From contig DASXKV010000033.1 in NCBI GenBank assembly GCA_036496605.1, positions 124,001 to 188,000 of the forward strand: a stretch of DNA of 64,000 nucleotides, written 5' to 3'. Made by a program: the position numbers and the translations under genes. Numbering within the stretch: the stretch's first letter is position 1; each line of letters starts with the position of its first letter. Shown here one piece after another: positions 20,821-29,013 of the stretch. Under the pieces are notes generated by a model. That model searched no databases. It saw only the letters and a list, made by a program, of their open reading frames with translations, and was not told the origin of the DNA. Origin of the DNA: Gemmatimonadaceae bacterium (lineage in GTDB: Bacteria > Gemmatimonadota > Gemmatimonadetes > Gemmatimonadales > Gemmatimonadaceae).

Positions 20821-22106
20821 TCAGCCCTCGGTGAACTTTCCGTGCTCGTATTGACTGATGAGCGTCGCGTTGGCCCGCTCGGTCTCGTTGAGCTGACTCT
20901 CGCGGAACGTATCGTTAGGCCTGTACCACGAGAAACTCGCGAAGTAGCGCTGCAGCTTCGGATCCTGAAAGCGCCGGCCGTGTCGGGCGTAGACCTCATT
21001 CCGCAGCCGGCGTGCGTCTTCGGGCAGAAGGCCGCGCACGTCCGAAACGTTCAGCAATCGCGTACCGAGTGACTGATGCAGTTCCTCCTCGCGCTTTGTG
21101 ATCAGCGCGATGTTTGCGCGCTCAGTCGCCGAGAGCTCGGCGTCCGAGTAATCGCTTCGCGGCGCATACCATGGCTCCTGCTTGAAATACTGCGCGAGCC
21201 AGGCCGTCTGGAATGGTCGTCCGTGCCGCGCGTACACCTCGTTCCGCAACAGACGCAGATCCGCGACCGAGACGTTCGTTAGCATCGGCTCCGTGAGCGG
21301 TGTGGACCGGAACAGGTTCATCATTCCGGGCGATAGCGCGCGTTTGTTCTGCCGCGTCACCGCCAGCACAATCGTGTCGAGGTTCTGCCGCTCGATGGCC
21401 GAGAGCTGCTTGGCCCGGAAGTCTCGATTCGGATGATAGCAATAGCGGTCCTCGAAGTACTTCTGTAGGTCGTCTCCCTGGAGGGTGCGGCTGTCGTCGT
21501 CATCGCCCTCGAAGACGTAGCCGTGATTCGCAAGGACTTCCGCTTCGAGCACCTCCCAATCCTGCGGCGAATGATCGCCGAGCATGGTCGTCGTGATCAC
21601 GCGGTCCTGGTAGAAGCGTATGTCTCCCGGCTCGATCTGCGTGTGCTTCGTTGCTTCCGCTTCGCGCACGATCTCGAGGTTCTCGCGCTCGCCAGCCGTT
21701 AGGCGCGCGTTGGTGAAGGTCGTATCCGCATGATACCACGAGCGCGTCGCCAACCAGGCCTCTAGCGTCGAGTCCTGAAAGACCCGTCCGTGCCGACCGA
21801 AGATGATTCCACGAATGCGCTGTGCCAAGACGAGCGGAAGCGACGCGAGCCCCGCCGGTGTGACACATGCGCCGAGTAGTCGAACTGCTCCCAGCCGTCG
21901 ATCGACGTCGGTTGCGGCGCAGGCGTCATAATCGGTTGCGGAGTTACCTCCGGTTGCAGCGCAGGCGTCATCGCCGGTCGCGGCGCTGCTGCCGTCGTGG
22001 CGCCCGCTTGCGCCGATCGTGTCGTGTCGGTACCGGCCTTCCCGTCTTGGCTGCACCCGGCGACGATCGCGACGAACGCGATCAGGCCCGTTAGGCGCCG
22101 AATCAT
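20821..22106 (-). pseudogene. YARHG-domain lipoprotein interrupted by a frameshift
   Basis: The start at 22106 (MIRRLTGLIAFVAIVAGC) is a lipoprotein signal with Cys 18, and it overlaps the stop of the amidase gene by four bases (ATGA), which supports it. After a Pro/Thr-rich linker this frame reaches DGWEQFDYSAHV near 21865 and then turns into unrelated Arg-rich sequence. From there the -1 frame continues (TPAGLASLPLVLAQ) into three good copies of the YARHG domain, marked by FGRHGRVF, YARHGRPF and YARHGRRF with matching WY and E-R-N segments. A one-base loss near 21860-21875 joins the two. It may be a true mutation, a sequence error, or programmed slippage. YARHG proteins are extracellular with unknown function. 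Confidence 0.75.
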
Positions 22107-22807
22107 TGAACCCTCGGTGAATTTGCCGCCGGCACGTATCGCGCGATGCCGTTCGCGAGCGCCTGCGCCATGAGCGATTGACCTACCGCTTGCTTGATGA
22201 ACGCTGCATCGTGCGCATTGCTCAACGTGACCATCTCGACGAGCACGACGGGAACGTCCGAGAACACCGAACCGGTCAGGGCTCCCTGCCTCCCGCCGAT
22301 CAGCGTCCTGGAATCACCGCGCACGCCGCCGTCCTTGAGCCTGCCCGCCAGCACGCGTGCCATCGACACGTGCACCGACTCCGCCGCCGCCGCGCTCGCG
22401 CGGATCACGTCGGCACTCGGCCCAGTATGACCTTTCACGGTTGCCTGACGATCGGGATGATAAATCGCATAACCACTGTCTGGACTGTCATCGCAATGCA
22501 AACGAATGACGAGCGCCGCCTTGGCGGAGTTACCGACCTTCGCCCGCTCGACGTTGGTCACCATCGTCCGCTCGGCGGGCTTGGTCATGACGACGTTGTA
22601 TCCCTGTGCCCTGAGCAGTGTCGCGAGGCGCTGCGCCACGAGCCAGGCAATGTGGACTTCGCTCGTCCCGTTCTGCATCGTCGCGCCGCTACTTACCTCG
22701 GACGGATGGCCCGGGTCAATGACGATGGTGGGACGAGCATCACCGCCAGCGAGAGTCGCGGCGGCGAGAGCGAGCGCGGTGATCGCGCGAATCGAGGCAG
22801 GAAGCAT
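22103..22807 (-). CDS. N-acetylmuramoyl-L-alanine amidase family protein
   Basis: A 234-residue exported protein (signal MLPASIRAITALALAAATLAGG) with an Amidase_3 catalytic domain. The zinc ligands are visible: His in DPGHP near residue 33, Glu in NGTSEVHIA, and His in RLHCDD. The catalytic Glu is in VVLVEMVTLSN. It should cut the amide between N-acetylmuramic acid and the stem peptide of peptidoglycan in the periplasm. Its stop overlaps the start of the YARHG lipoprotein, so the two were built as a coupled pair acting at the cell wall. Confidence 0.88.
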   Translation of the reverse strand: MLPASIRAITALALAAATLAGGDARPTIVIDPGHPSEVSSGATMQNGTSEVHIAWLVAQRLATLLRAQGYNVVMTKPAERTMVTNVERAKVGNSAKAALVIRLHCDDSPDSGYAIYHPDRQATVKGHTGPSADVIRASAAAAESVHVSMARVLAGRLKDGGVRGDSRTLIGGRQGALTGSVFSDVPVVLVEMVTLSNAHDAAFIKQAVGQSLMAQALANGIARYVPAANSPRVQ

Positions 22808-22927
22808 CTGCCGTACAACTTGCGCAATGAATCACAAACGCAAAAGTGGCGAGCGCTGAATTTCTCACCCCTCGCCACCCAACGCCTCATTCGAACTCAC
22901 TCACTTCTGCTTGGACGATCCTCTTTC

Positions 22928-23950
22928 TTAGGGCCAGGCGAGACTGATCCAGAAGAAGTCTGCCACGACGACTCTGTCCAGCAATGCGTTCAGATCGGCG
23001 ACCTCCTGCTGGCTCAGCGGCGTGCCGTCGGGCTTCAGGTACTGCGTCGCGTCATCGATTGTCCGCGGAAAGAGAACTCGCGCGTACAGACCGCCATCAA
23101 ACTTGATCTCGGTCCCCGCGCCGGCGCTCTCGTCGGTGAACGTGTGCCCCTCGTATGAGAGCTCGAGCTTCCCGGTCTGCGACGCGGTTGCCTCGTCGTA
23201 GGTGAGCTGCTCGTATGCGCTCGTGTTCGGTGGGGAGGAAGCGAGCGTCGTGTTGTAGACGAGATGATGCAGTCCGATCCCGCCGCTCTCGAAGCCATCG
23301 AGATTGATCATGTCCTCGGTGAAGCCGTCAGTGGCGGATCCCTGGATTCCAAACGTGCTCACTCCGTTTGCTGCCGCGTGCGCGACGACGAAGTCTGCGA
23401 TCGGCAGAAAGGGCGAGTCGCGAATGATGACGAGCTCCGTCGAGCCGATGGTGGCCTCGACGGGTGCGATGTCGACGTAGCCCAGGCGCGTGAGCGGCAG
23501 CGCCGGCCGGCCGTTCGGTCCATCCCATATGTAGAGCACGAAGCGGACTCCCGTTGCGGGAGCACCGGTCGCGGTCGCGTCGACCACGTACGAGCCGGCC
23601 GATAGATCGTAGACGAACGTCTTTCCCTTGCCAGCATCGGGGTTGTGCATCGCAGTGATCCGCGCGACCCCTGCGAGACTTCGCGTTAGGCGGAGATCGA
23701 ATGCGCCTCGTTGTGGCGCTAGGGACACCGCTGTCGCTCCGCCCGATCGGAAGAACGACTCGTAGAAGGACAACGCTGCCTCGAAAGACGCGATGATCGG
23801 CTGGTCGATCACCGCGGCGATCGGATCGATCCTGGCGAGCGCGTGGCGCGCGTCGAAGGATGTAGTCGTCGATTGCGGAGCAGTACCGGCATCGTGGCAG
23901 CCAATGGCGATTGCGACGAGGGCAAAGGCGAGAGAGCGAGATGTGCGCAT
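22928..23950 (-). CDS. predicted lipoprotein of unknown function
   Basis: A 340-residue protein that begins MRTSRSLAFALVAIAIGC, a lipoprotein signal with Cys 18. I do not recognise its family. The rest is beta-rich, with repeated GVRFVLYIWDGPNG, GYVDIAPVEATIG and SYEGHTFTDESAG type strands, and lies outside the cytoplasm. The start at 23950 is chosen for the signal; an upstream in-frame ATG (MQKPITEPSGTLS) would hide it. It is divergent from the Tat-exported FAD enzyme gene, so the promoters of both should lie in 23951-24142. Confidence 0.7.
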   Translation of the reverse strand: MRTSRSLAFALVAIAIGCHDAGTAPQSTTTSFDARHALARIDPIAAVIDQPIIASFEAALSFYESFFRSGGATAVSLAPQRGAFDLRLTRSLAGVARITAMHNPDAGKGKTFVYDLSAGSYVVDATATGAPATGVRFVLYIWDGPNGRPALPLTRLGYVDIAPVEATIGSTELVIIRDSPFLPIADFVVAHAAANGVSTFGIQGSATDGFTEDMINLDGFESGGIGLHHLVYNTTLASSPPNTSAYEQLTYDEATASQTGKLELSYEGHTFTDESAGAGTEIKFDGGLYARVLFPRTIDDATQYLKPDGTPLSQQEVADLNALLDRVVVADFFWISLAWP

Positions 23951-24142
23951 TGAGAGCGTTCCAGAAGGTTCGGTGATCGGCTTCTGCATCAGAGACAATC
24001 GATTACCGAACGCAGAATGCTGCCGAGAGAGGCCACGTCCCGAGCACACGGCACTCGAGATCGCGAAAAGAGCAATTGGCGGTCGCGAATTGCGCGAAGG
24101 CCTCGAATTCCTCACGTTGCTCCAATGAGGAAGAAGGCTTCG

Positions 24143-26050
24143 ATGACAGACACTCCCGACGACGCGTCGAGCGGCGCCCAGGCCGACCGGCTCGGAATGA
24201 ACGAGCCGATCTCGCGGCGTGACTTTCTCAATGGCACGCTGGTAGCGGGCGCAGGCCTGCTGCTGCACGGGCAAGCACCGCTCATAACCTCGCCACTCCC
24301 GTCCGATGACTGGACGGGCTACGGTGGCGTCGGCGACTACGCGCAGTCGAACGGCAACACTTACGACGTGATGACAACCGCGCACGCGATGCGCGACGGG
24401 CAGTTCGAGAATGCGCTCGCGCGCGCCATCGACACCGGCGAGACGTACGACCTCGTGTCGGTGGGCGGCGGGATGAGTGGACTCGCTGCGGCGGTGTTCT
24501 TCCAGAAGGAGAAGGGCGGCCGCTGTCTCGTGCTCGACAATCACCCCATCTTCGGCGGCGAGGCGAAGCGCAACGAGTTCATCGTCGACGGGCAGACCGT
24601 CGTCGCACACCAGGGGTCGGCGATCTTTCTCGTGCCGCAGAAGGGCGGCTACACCGATCGGTTCTACGAGTCGATCGGGATGGACCGGCGCGCGTTCGAG
24701 TACCAGAGCTGGCGCGGTCCGTCGCCGGAGTGGAAGGTGAGTCAGAGCCCGTACGAGGAGCCGAAAAACTATGGCTTCTACTTCGGGCCGCACTTCGCCC
24801 AGCGGCCCGGCGTCTGGATGATCGATCCGTGGGGACGCCGGCTCGAGGGCGCACCGTTAGGCGAGAACGAGAAGGCCGAGCTCCTGCGATGGCGCACCGC
24901 AGGCGGCAACAGTCCACGGCCAGAGAGCGAGGGCGGCGCTATTTCGCGGCAGCTCGATACGATCACGCTCGAAGATCACCTCATGGCGACGCACCAGATC
25001 AGCCGCGACACGGTGCGCAACTTTCTCTCGCCCGTGGAAGGCGGCGGCTATGGCCTCGGCCCCGATGTGCTGTCCGCCTATTGCAATTACGCCATCGAGA
25101 CGCAGTTTCCCGGTGACGGGGACAACGCGTTAGGCGACCAGATGTTCCCCGACGGCAACAGCGGCTTCGCCCGGCTCATGGTGAAAACGCTCATCCCGGA
25201 CGCCATCGGCGGGCCGCGCTCCGTCGAGGCCGTCTGGGCCAACCGCGTGAACTTCGCGGCCCTCGATCGCGCTGGACAAGCGACGCGCATTCGACTGAAC
25301 GCCACGGTCATTCGCGTCGAGCACGAGGGTGATCCGGCGACTGCGCCGCACGCTCTCGTCACGTATGTGAAGGGTGGCCGCCTCTTCACCGTCAGGGCGC
25401 GCTCCGTCGTGATGGCCGGCGGGAGCTGGACCACGAAGCACGTCGTCCGAGACCTGCCCACGACGCATCGCGAGGCGTATGCCCAGTTCTATCGATCGCC
25501 GTGTCTGATGGCGAACATCGCCGTGCGGAATTGGCGCTTCCTCTACAACATGGGAATGTCCGGCTGCCGATGGTTCGAGGGCCTCGGCAACTATCTCTCG
25601 GTGCGCCGGATGGCGACGATCGGGCCGTACGACCAGAGCTTCGGCCCCGACTCGCCGACGGTGCTGACGATCAAAGTGCTTTTCGCGAAGCCAGGTCTGC
25701 CGGTCGCGGAGCAAGGGAGTCGCGGACGCACCGAACTACTAGCCACATCCTTCACGCAGTACGAGCGTGCCCTTCGCGAGCAGCTGGCCGACATGTTCGC
25801 GCAGGGCGGTTTCGATCCCCGCCGCGACGTCGCAGGGATCATCCTCAACCGCTGGGGACATGCCTATGTGAATCCGCAGCCTGGTTTCTTCTTTGGAACT
25901 GATGGAAATCCCGCGCCCCGCGACGTACTGCGGAATCAATTGCACGGTCGGATAGCGTTTGCGAATACTGATCTCGCGGGCGCAGCAGATCACCGCAACT
26001 CGATCCGCGAAGCAGATCGGGCGGTGAAGCAACTCCGCGTCATGGGCTGA
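24143..26050 (+). CDS. Tat-exported FAD-dependent oxidoreductase (spermidine dehydrogenase-like)
   Basis: A 635-residue protein with a twin-arginine signal (ISRRDFLNGTLVAGAGLLL, near residue 28), so it is folded with its cofactor before export to the periplasm. The FAD-binding motif VGGGMSGLAAAVFF near residue 110 is followed by VLDNHPIFGGEAKR, and MAGGSWTTKHV marks the second nucleotide-binding segment. Layout and the RRDFLNG lead resemble the flavoprotein amine oxidases called spermidine dehydrogenase, but substrate residues cannot be checked. The start at 24143 has AAGAAGG at good spacing; ATG 24125 is an alternative. It is a single-gene unit. Confidence 0.78.
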   Translation: MTDTPDDASSGAQADRLGMNEPISRRDFLNGTLVAGAGLLLHGQAPLITSPLPSDDWTGYGGVGDYAQSNGNTYDVMTTAHAMRDGQFENALARAIDTGETYDLVSVGGGMSGLAAAVFFQKEKGGRCLVLDNHPIFGGEAKRNEFIVDGQTVVAHQGSAIFLVPQKGGYTDRFYESIGMDRRAFEYQSWRGPSPEWKVSQSPYEEPKNYGFYFGPHFAQRPGVWMIDPWGRRLEGAPLGENEKAELLRWRTAGGNSPRPESEGGAISRQLDTITLEDHLMATHQISRDTVRNFLSPVEGGGYGLGPDVLSAYCNYAIETQFPGDGDNALGDQMFPDGNSGFARLMVKTLIPDAIGGPRSVEAVWANRVNFAALDRAGQATRIRLNATVIRVEHEGDPATAPHALVTYVKGGRLFTVRARSVVMAGGSWTTKHVVRDLPTTHREAYAQFYRSPCLMANIAVRNWRFLYNMGMSGCRWFEGLGNYLSVRRMATIGPYDQSFGPDSPTVLTIKVLFAKPGLPVAEQGSRGRTELLATSFTQYERALREQLADMFAQGGFDPRRDVAGIILNRWGHAYVNPQPGFFFGTDGNPAPRDVLRNQLHGRIAFANTDLAGAADHRNSIREADRAVKQLRVMG

Positions 26051-26397
26051 CGCATTCGAGGTTCTCCCCGTGGCGGGTGACGCCACGGAGCACTGGCGCA
26101 GTTTTCGCTCTCGCACGCGCTTTGATGCGGTACTCACTGCTCGCAAACCAGGATCTGGAACTTGCATGCAGTTCTCGCCCTTACATGAAGCACTTGGCGA
26201 ACCCGTCGACTGGGTGCCCACGCTTGCGCGACGTCTCGGCGACGTCTCGCCAGGACCGCGGCCATGCCTGGCCAGGCACATTGGGCCGACCATCGGTCCC
26301 GGGAGTGTGCCACGGCCGCATCGGCCAAAGGCTCTCGACCTTCGATCGACTCCGACGGTGACGCTCATACATGCAACCCGCGTCTGAGCAGGAAAAG
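26051..26397. other. intergenic region without a supported gene
   Basis: This stretch lies between the convergent FAD enzyme and pilC genes. Several short open frames exist on both strands, but none has a ribosome site, a recognisable domain or a convincing amino-acid make-up. I see a local CGACGTCTCGG duplication near 26228-26250 and nothing else. Confidence 0.5.
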
Positions 26398-26433
26398 CGA
26401 GTGGCTAGTGGGATGTTCTCCACTAGCCACTCG
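26398..26433. terminator. 14-bp perfect hairpin between convergent genes
   Basis: Arms CGAGTGGCTAGTGG (26398-26411) and CCACTAGCCACTCG (26420-26433) pair perfectly around an 8-base loop. It lies 20 bases past the pilC stop and about 350 bases past the FAD enzyme stop, where a bidirectional terminator is expected. Both arms contain the rare tetramer CTAG. There is no strong T run. Confidence 0.65.
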
Positions 26434-26453
26434 ACACTCGTCACGCAGCACTA

Positions 26454-27644
26454 TTATCCGGCGGCGTTCACCATGTCGAAGATCGGCAGGTACATGCTGA
26501 CGACCATGCCGCCGACGACGACGCCGAGGAAGACGATCATCATCGGTTCCATCATCGCCAACAATCCGCTCACCGCCGCGTCGACTTCCTCATCGTAGAA
26601 GTCCGCGATCTTGGTGAGCATTTCATCGAGTCCGCCCGTCTGCTCGCCGACGGCGATCATCGAGATCACCATCGGTGGGAAGACCGCGCTCTTCTTCAGC
26701 GGCGCCGAGATCGTTTCACCACCGGCGATCGACGCGCGCGATTCCATGATTGCGTCCTGAATCACCCGGTTGCCCGCCGTCTTCGCCGTGATCTCGAGGC
26801 CGTCGAGAATCGAGACACCCGAGGAGATCAACGTGCCTAACGTGCGAGTGAATCGCGACACTGCCGATTTTCTCAACACGTCGCCGAGCACCGGCGTCTT
26901 CAGCATCAGCCTGTCGATGACGAGCTTTCCACCAGACGTCGCGTAGTAATTCCTGAACATGTAGAAGAGACCGAAGCCCGCGGCGCCCACCGCCCACCAG
27001 TACCCTTTCAGGAAGCGCGACATGCCAATCACGATTCGCGTCGGCAACGGCAGCGCCATGTTCACGGATGCGAACATGTTCTCGAACACCGGAATCACGA
27101 ACACGAGCAGCACGGTGATTGCGATGACGGCGACGCTCATGATCACGCCCGGGTAGATCATCGCGCCCTTCACCTTTCGAACGAGCGCGTCGTTCTTCTC
27201 CATGAAAACCGCGAGGCGCATCAGGATCGTATCGAGAATACCGCCCGCTTCACCGGCGGCGACCATGTTCACATACAGATCGCTGAACGCATTCGGATGC
27301 TTGCGCAGCGCGTCGGCGACCGTGTTGCCCGACTCGACGTCGAACACCACCGCCTTCGTTGTGTCCTTCAGCGCCTGGTTCTCGCTCTGATTCGCGAGAA
27401 TATCGAGCGCCTGCACGAGCGGGAGACCGGCGTTGATCATCGTCGAGAACTGGCGGGTGAAGATCACGATCTCACGCATCGGGACCTTGCCGCCTTTCTT
27501 CTTCTTCGTCGCCTCGTCGATCTTGATGACGTTGAGCCGCTGCTTTCGCAGCTGCGCAACCGCCTCTTCGCGGCTCGGCGCGTCGATCGTCGCGTTTTTC
27601 AGCTCGCCGTTGATGGCGCGAGCGCTGTATGTGTAAACCGGCAT
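26454..27644 (-). CDS. pilC: type IV pilus inner-membrane platform protein PilC
   Basis: A 396-residue member of the GspF/PilC family. It shows the duplicated cytoplasmic domain pattern: the first half has FTRQFSTMINAGLPLVQALDIL and VAAGEAGGILDTIL, and the second repeats it as FTRTLGTLISSGVSILDGLEI and IAVGEQTGGLDEML. Three membrane helices follow the usual positions (about 170-190, 220-235 and 365-390). PilC anchors the PilB and PilT motors at the inner membrane and is needed for pilus assembly and, in transformable bacteria, DNA uptake. It is the last gene of the pilB-pilT-pilC run and ends at a strong hairpin. Confidence 0.95.
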   Translation of the reverse strand: MPVYTYSARAINGELKNATIDAPSREEAVAQLRKQRLNVIKIDEATKKKKGGKVPMREIVIFTRQFSTMINAGLPLVQALDILANQSENQALKDTTKAVVFDVESGNTVADALRKHPNAFSDLYVNMVAAGEAGGILDTILMRLAVFMEKNDALVRKVKGAMIYPGVIMSVAVIAITVLLVFVIPVFENMFASVNMALPLPTRIVIGMSRFLKGYWWAVGAAGFGLFYMFRNYYATSGGKLVIDRLMLKTPVLGDVLRKSAVSRFTRTLGTLISSGVSILDGLEITAKTAGNRVIQDAIMESRASIAGGETISAPLKKSAVFPPMVISMIAVGEQTGGLDEMLTKIADFYDEEVDAAVSGLLAMMEPMMIVFLGVVVGGMVVSMYLPIFDMVNAAG

Positions 27645-27671
27645 TCTCGGATCTCCTCGTTATGGCGCTTG

Positions 27672-27767
27672 CGTGGTTGGTGGTTTGTGATTGGTGAGTT
27701 CGGACTTGCCGCGCGCGGCGCCGGCCTTCCTTCTTCACCAACCACTAATCACCAGCCATCAATCACC
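27672..27767. repeat. imperfect inverted ATCACCA repeat between pilT and pilC
   Basis: GGTTGGTGGTTTGTGATTGGTGA (about 27674-27697, first arm) faces TCACCAACCACTAATCACC and CCATCAATCACC (about 27735-27767, second arm). The units are variations on ATCACCA and its complement. A closely similar pair sits between pilB and pilT at 28934-29013. The element reaches the last codons of pilT. Confidence 0.6.
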
Positions 27768-28926
27768 GCTTCAGTCCTAACGGCTTCCCACCACCCGCAG
27801 CGGCCTTCTTGGGCTGATCGTCGTCGAAGCCCTCGATTTGCATATTGCACATACGCGCCAGCTCGATCGGATCGTGCGACGCGCGGATCACTTCTTCCCA
27901 CGCCACTTCGCGCGACATGTAGAGCTGATACAGCGCATCGTTCATCGTCTGCATGCCGTACTTCTTTCCCGACTGCATCATCGAGTAGATCTGGTGGATC
28001 TTGTCCTCACGGATCAGTGCGCGAATGGCGGGCGTGCAGACGAGGATCTCCGCCGCCATCGACCGCCCGCGACCTTTCGCCTTCGGCAAGAGCGTCTGCG
28101 TGATGATGCCCTCGAGACAGAACGCCAACTGCGCGCGCACCTGACCCTGCTGATAGGACGGGAAGACGTCGATGATACGGTTGATCGCTTCCGCCGCCGA
28201 GTTGGTGTGGAGCGTCGCGAACGCGAGGTGACCGGTTTCGGCGATCGTTAGGCCCGCCTGGATGGTCTCCAGGTCTCGCATTTCGCCGATGAGCACGACG
28301 TCGGGATCCTGACGCAGCGCGTACTTCAGGGAGGCCCCGAAGCTCTTCGTGTCGCTGCCGACTTCCCGTTGATTGACAATGCACTGCTGATGTCGATGGA
28401 TGAACTCGATCGGGTCCTCGATCGTGATGATGTGCCCCTTCTCTTGCCGGTTGATGCGGTCGATCATCGCCGCGAGCGTGGTCGATTTTCCCGAGCCGGT
28501 GGGACCCGTAACGAGGATCAGTCCGCGCGGCTTGTCTGACATATCGGCCAGCACCTTCGACAGTCCAAGCTCCTCGAAGGTCCGGATCTGGAAAGGGATC
28601 TGTCGAATCACCATCGATACGCATCCACGTTGCTTGAAGACGTTGCCGCGGAAGCGCGCGAGGTTCTGAATGCCGAACGAGAAGTCGAGCTCGTCCTCCA
28701 TCTCGAACTTCTTCTTCTGATTCTCCGTCAGCACCGAGTACGCGAGCTGCATGCAATCCTTCGGTTGCAGTACGATGTCGACGTTCGAATTCGTGATTTC
28801 GCCGTCGACGCGCACCTTCGGCCGCTCGCCTGCGGTGATGTGCAGGTCGGACGCGCCCCGCTCGATCATTTCTTCGAGCAGGACGCGGAGGTTGAGGCTG
28901 GAGGGTCCGGTGTTTGGAGCGGTCAT
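27763..28926 (-). CDS. pilT: type IV pilus retraction ATPase PilT
   Basis: A 387-residue secretion ATPase. GASDLHITAGERPKVRVDG opens the N-terminal domain, Walker A is GPTGSGKST at residues 141-149, and the Asp box and Walker B follow (ITIEDPIEFIH, DPDVVLIGEMRDLET). The PilT-specific motif AIRALIRE near residue 305, needed for retraction in characterised PilT proteins, separates it from PilB. PilT pulls the pilus back for twitching and for DNA uptake. The ATG at 28926 is chosen over an upstream in-frame start that would translate the intergenic repeat. Confidence 0.95.
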   Translation of the reverse strand: MTAPNTGPSSLNLRVLLEEMIERGASDLHITAGERPKVRVDGEITNSNVDIVLQPKDCMQLAYSVLTENQKKKFEMEDELDFSFGIQNLARFRGNVFKQRGCVSMVIRQIPFQIRTFEELGLSKVLADMSDKPRGLILVTGPTGSGKSTTLAAMIDRINRQEKGHIITIEDPIEFIHRHQQCIVNQREVGSDTKSFGASLKYALRQDPDVVLIGEMRDLETIQAGLTIAETGHLAFATLHTNSAAEAINRIIDVFPSYQQGQVRAQLAFCLEGIITQTLLPKAKGRGRSMAAEILVCTPAIRALIREDKIHQIYSMMQSGKKYGMQTMNDALYQLYMSREVAWEEVIRASHDPIELARMCNMQIEGFDDDQPKKAAAGGGKPLGLKR

Positions 28927-28933
28927 TGATCTC

Positions 28934-29013
28934 TGTGGTTGGTGGTTGATGGTTGGTGGTTGGTGTTGCCGGTGTCGACCGATCACCAGTCACCAATTAC
29001 CAGCCACCATCAC
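28934..29013. repeat. imperfect inverted ATCACCA repeat between pilB and pilT
   Basis: A GGTTGGTGG/TTGATGG array (about 28934-28965) faces ATCACCAGTCACCAATTACCAG-type sequence (28982-29013). It is related in sequence and position to the element at 27672-27767. The pilB stop codon lies inside the second arm. Transcribed from the pilus operon, it could fold into a long hairpin separating the two coding regions. Confidence 0.6.

Noticed and set aside
26070-26387. Possible small genes between the FAD enzyme and pilC
   Set aside because: Several overlapping frames on both strands are equally long, none has a ribosome site, and their products look random.
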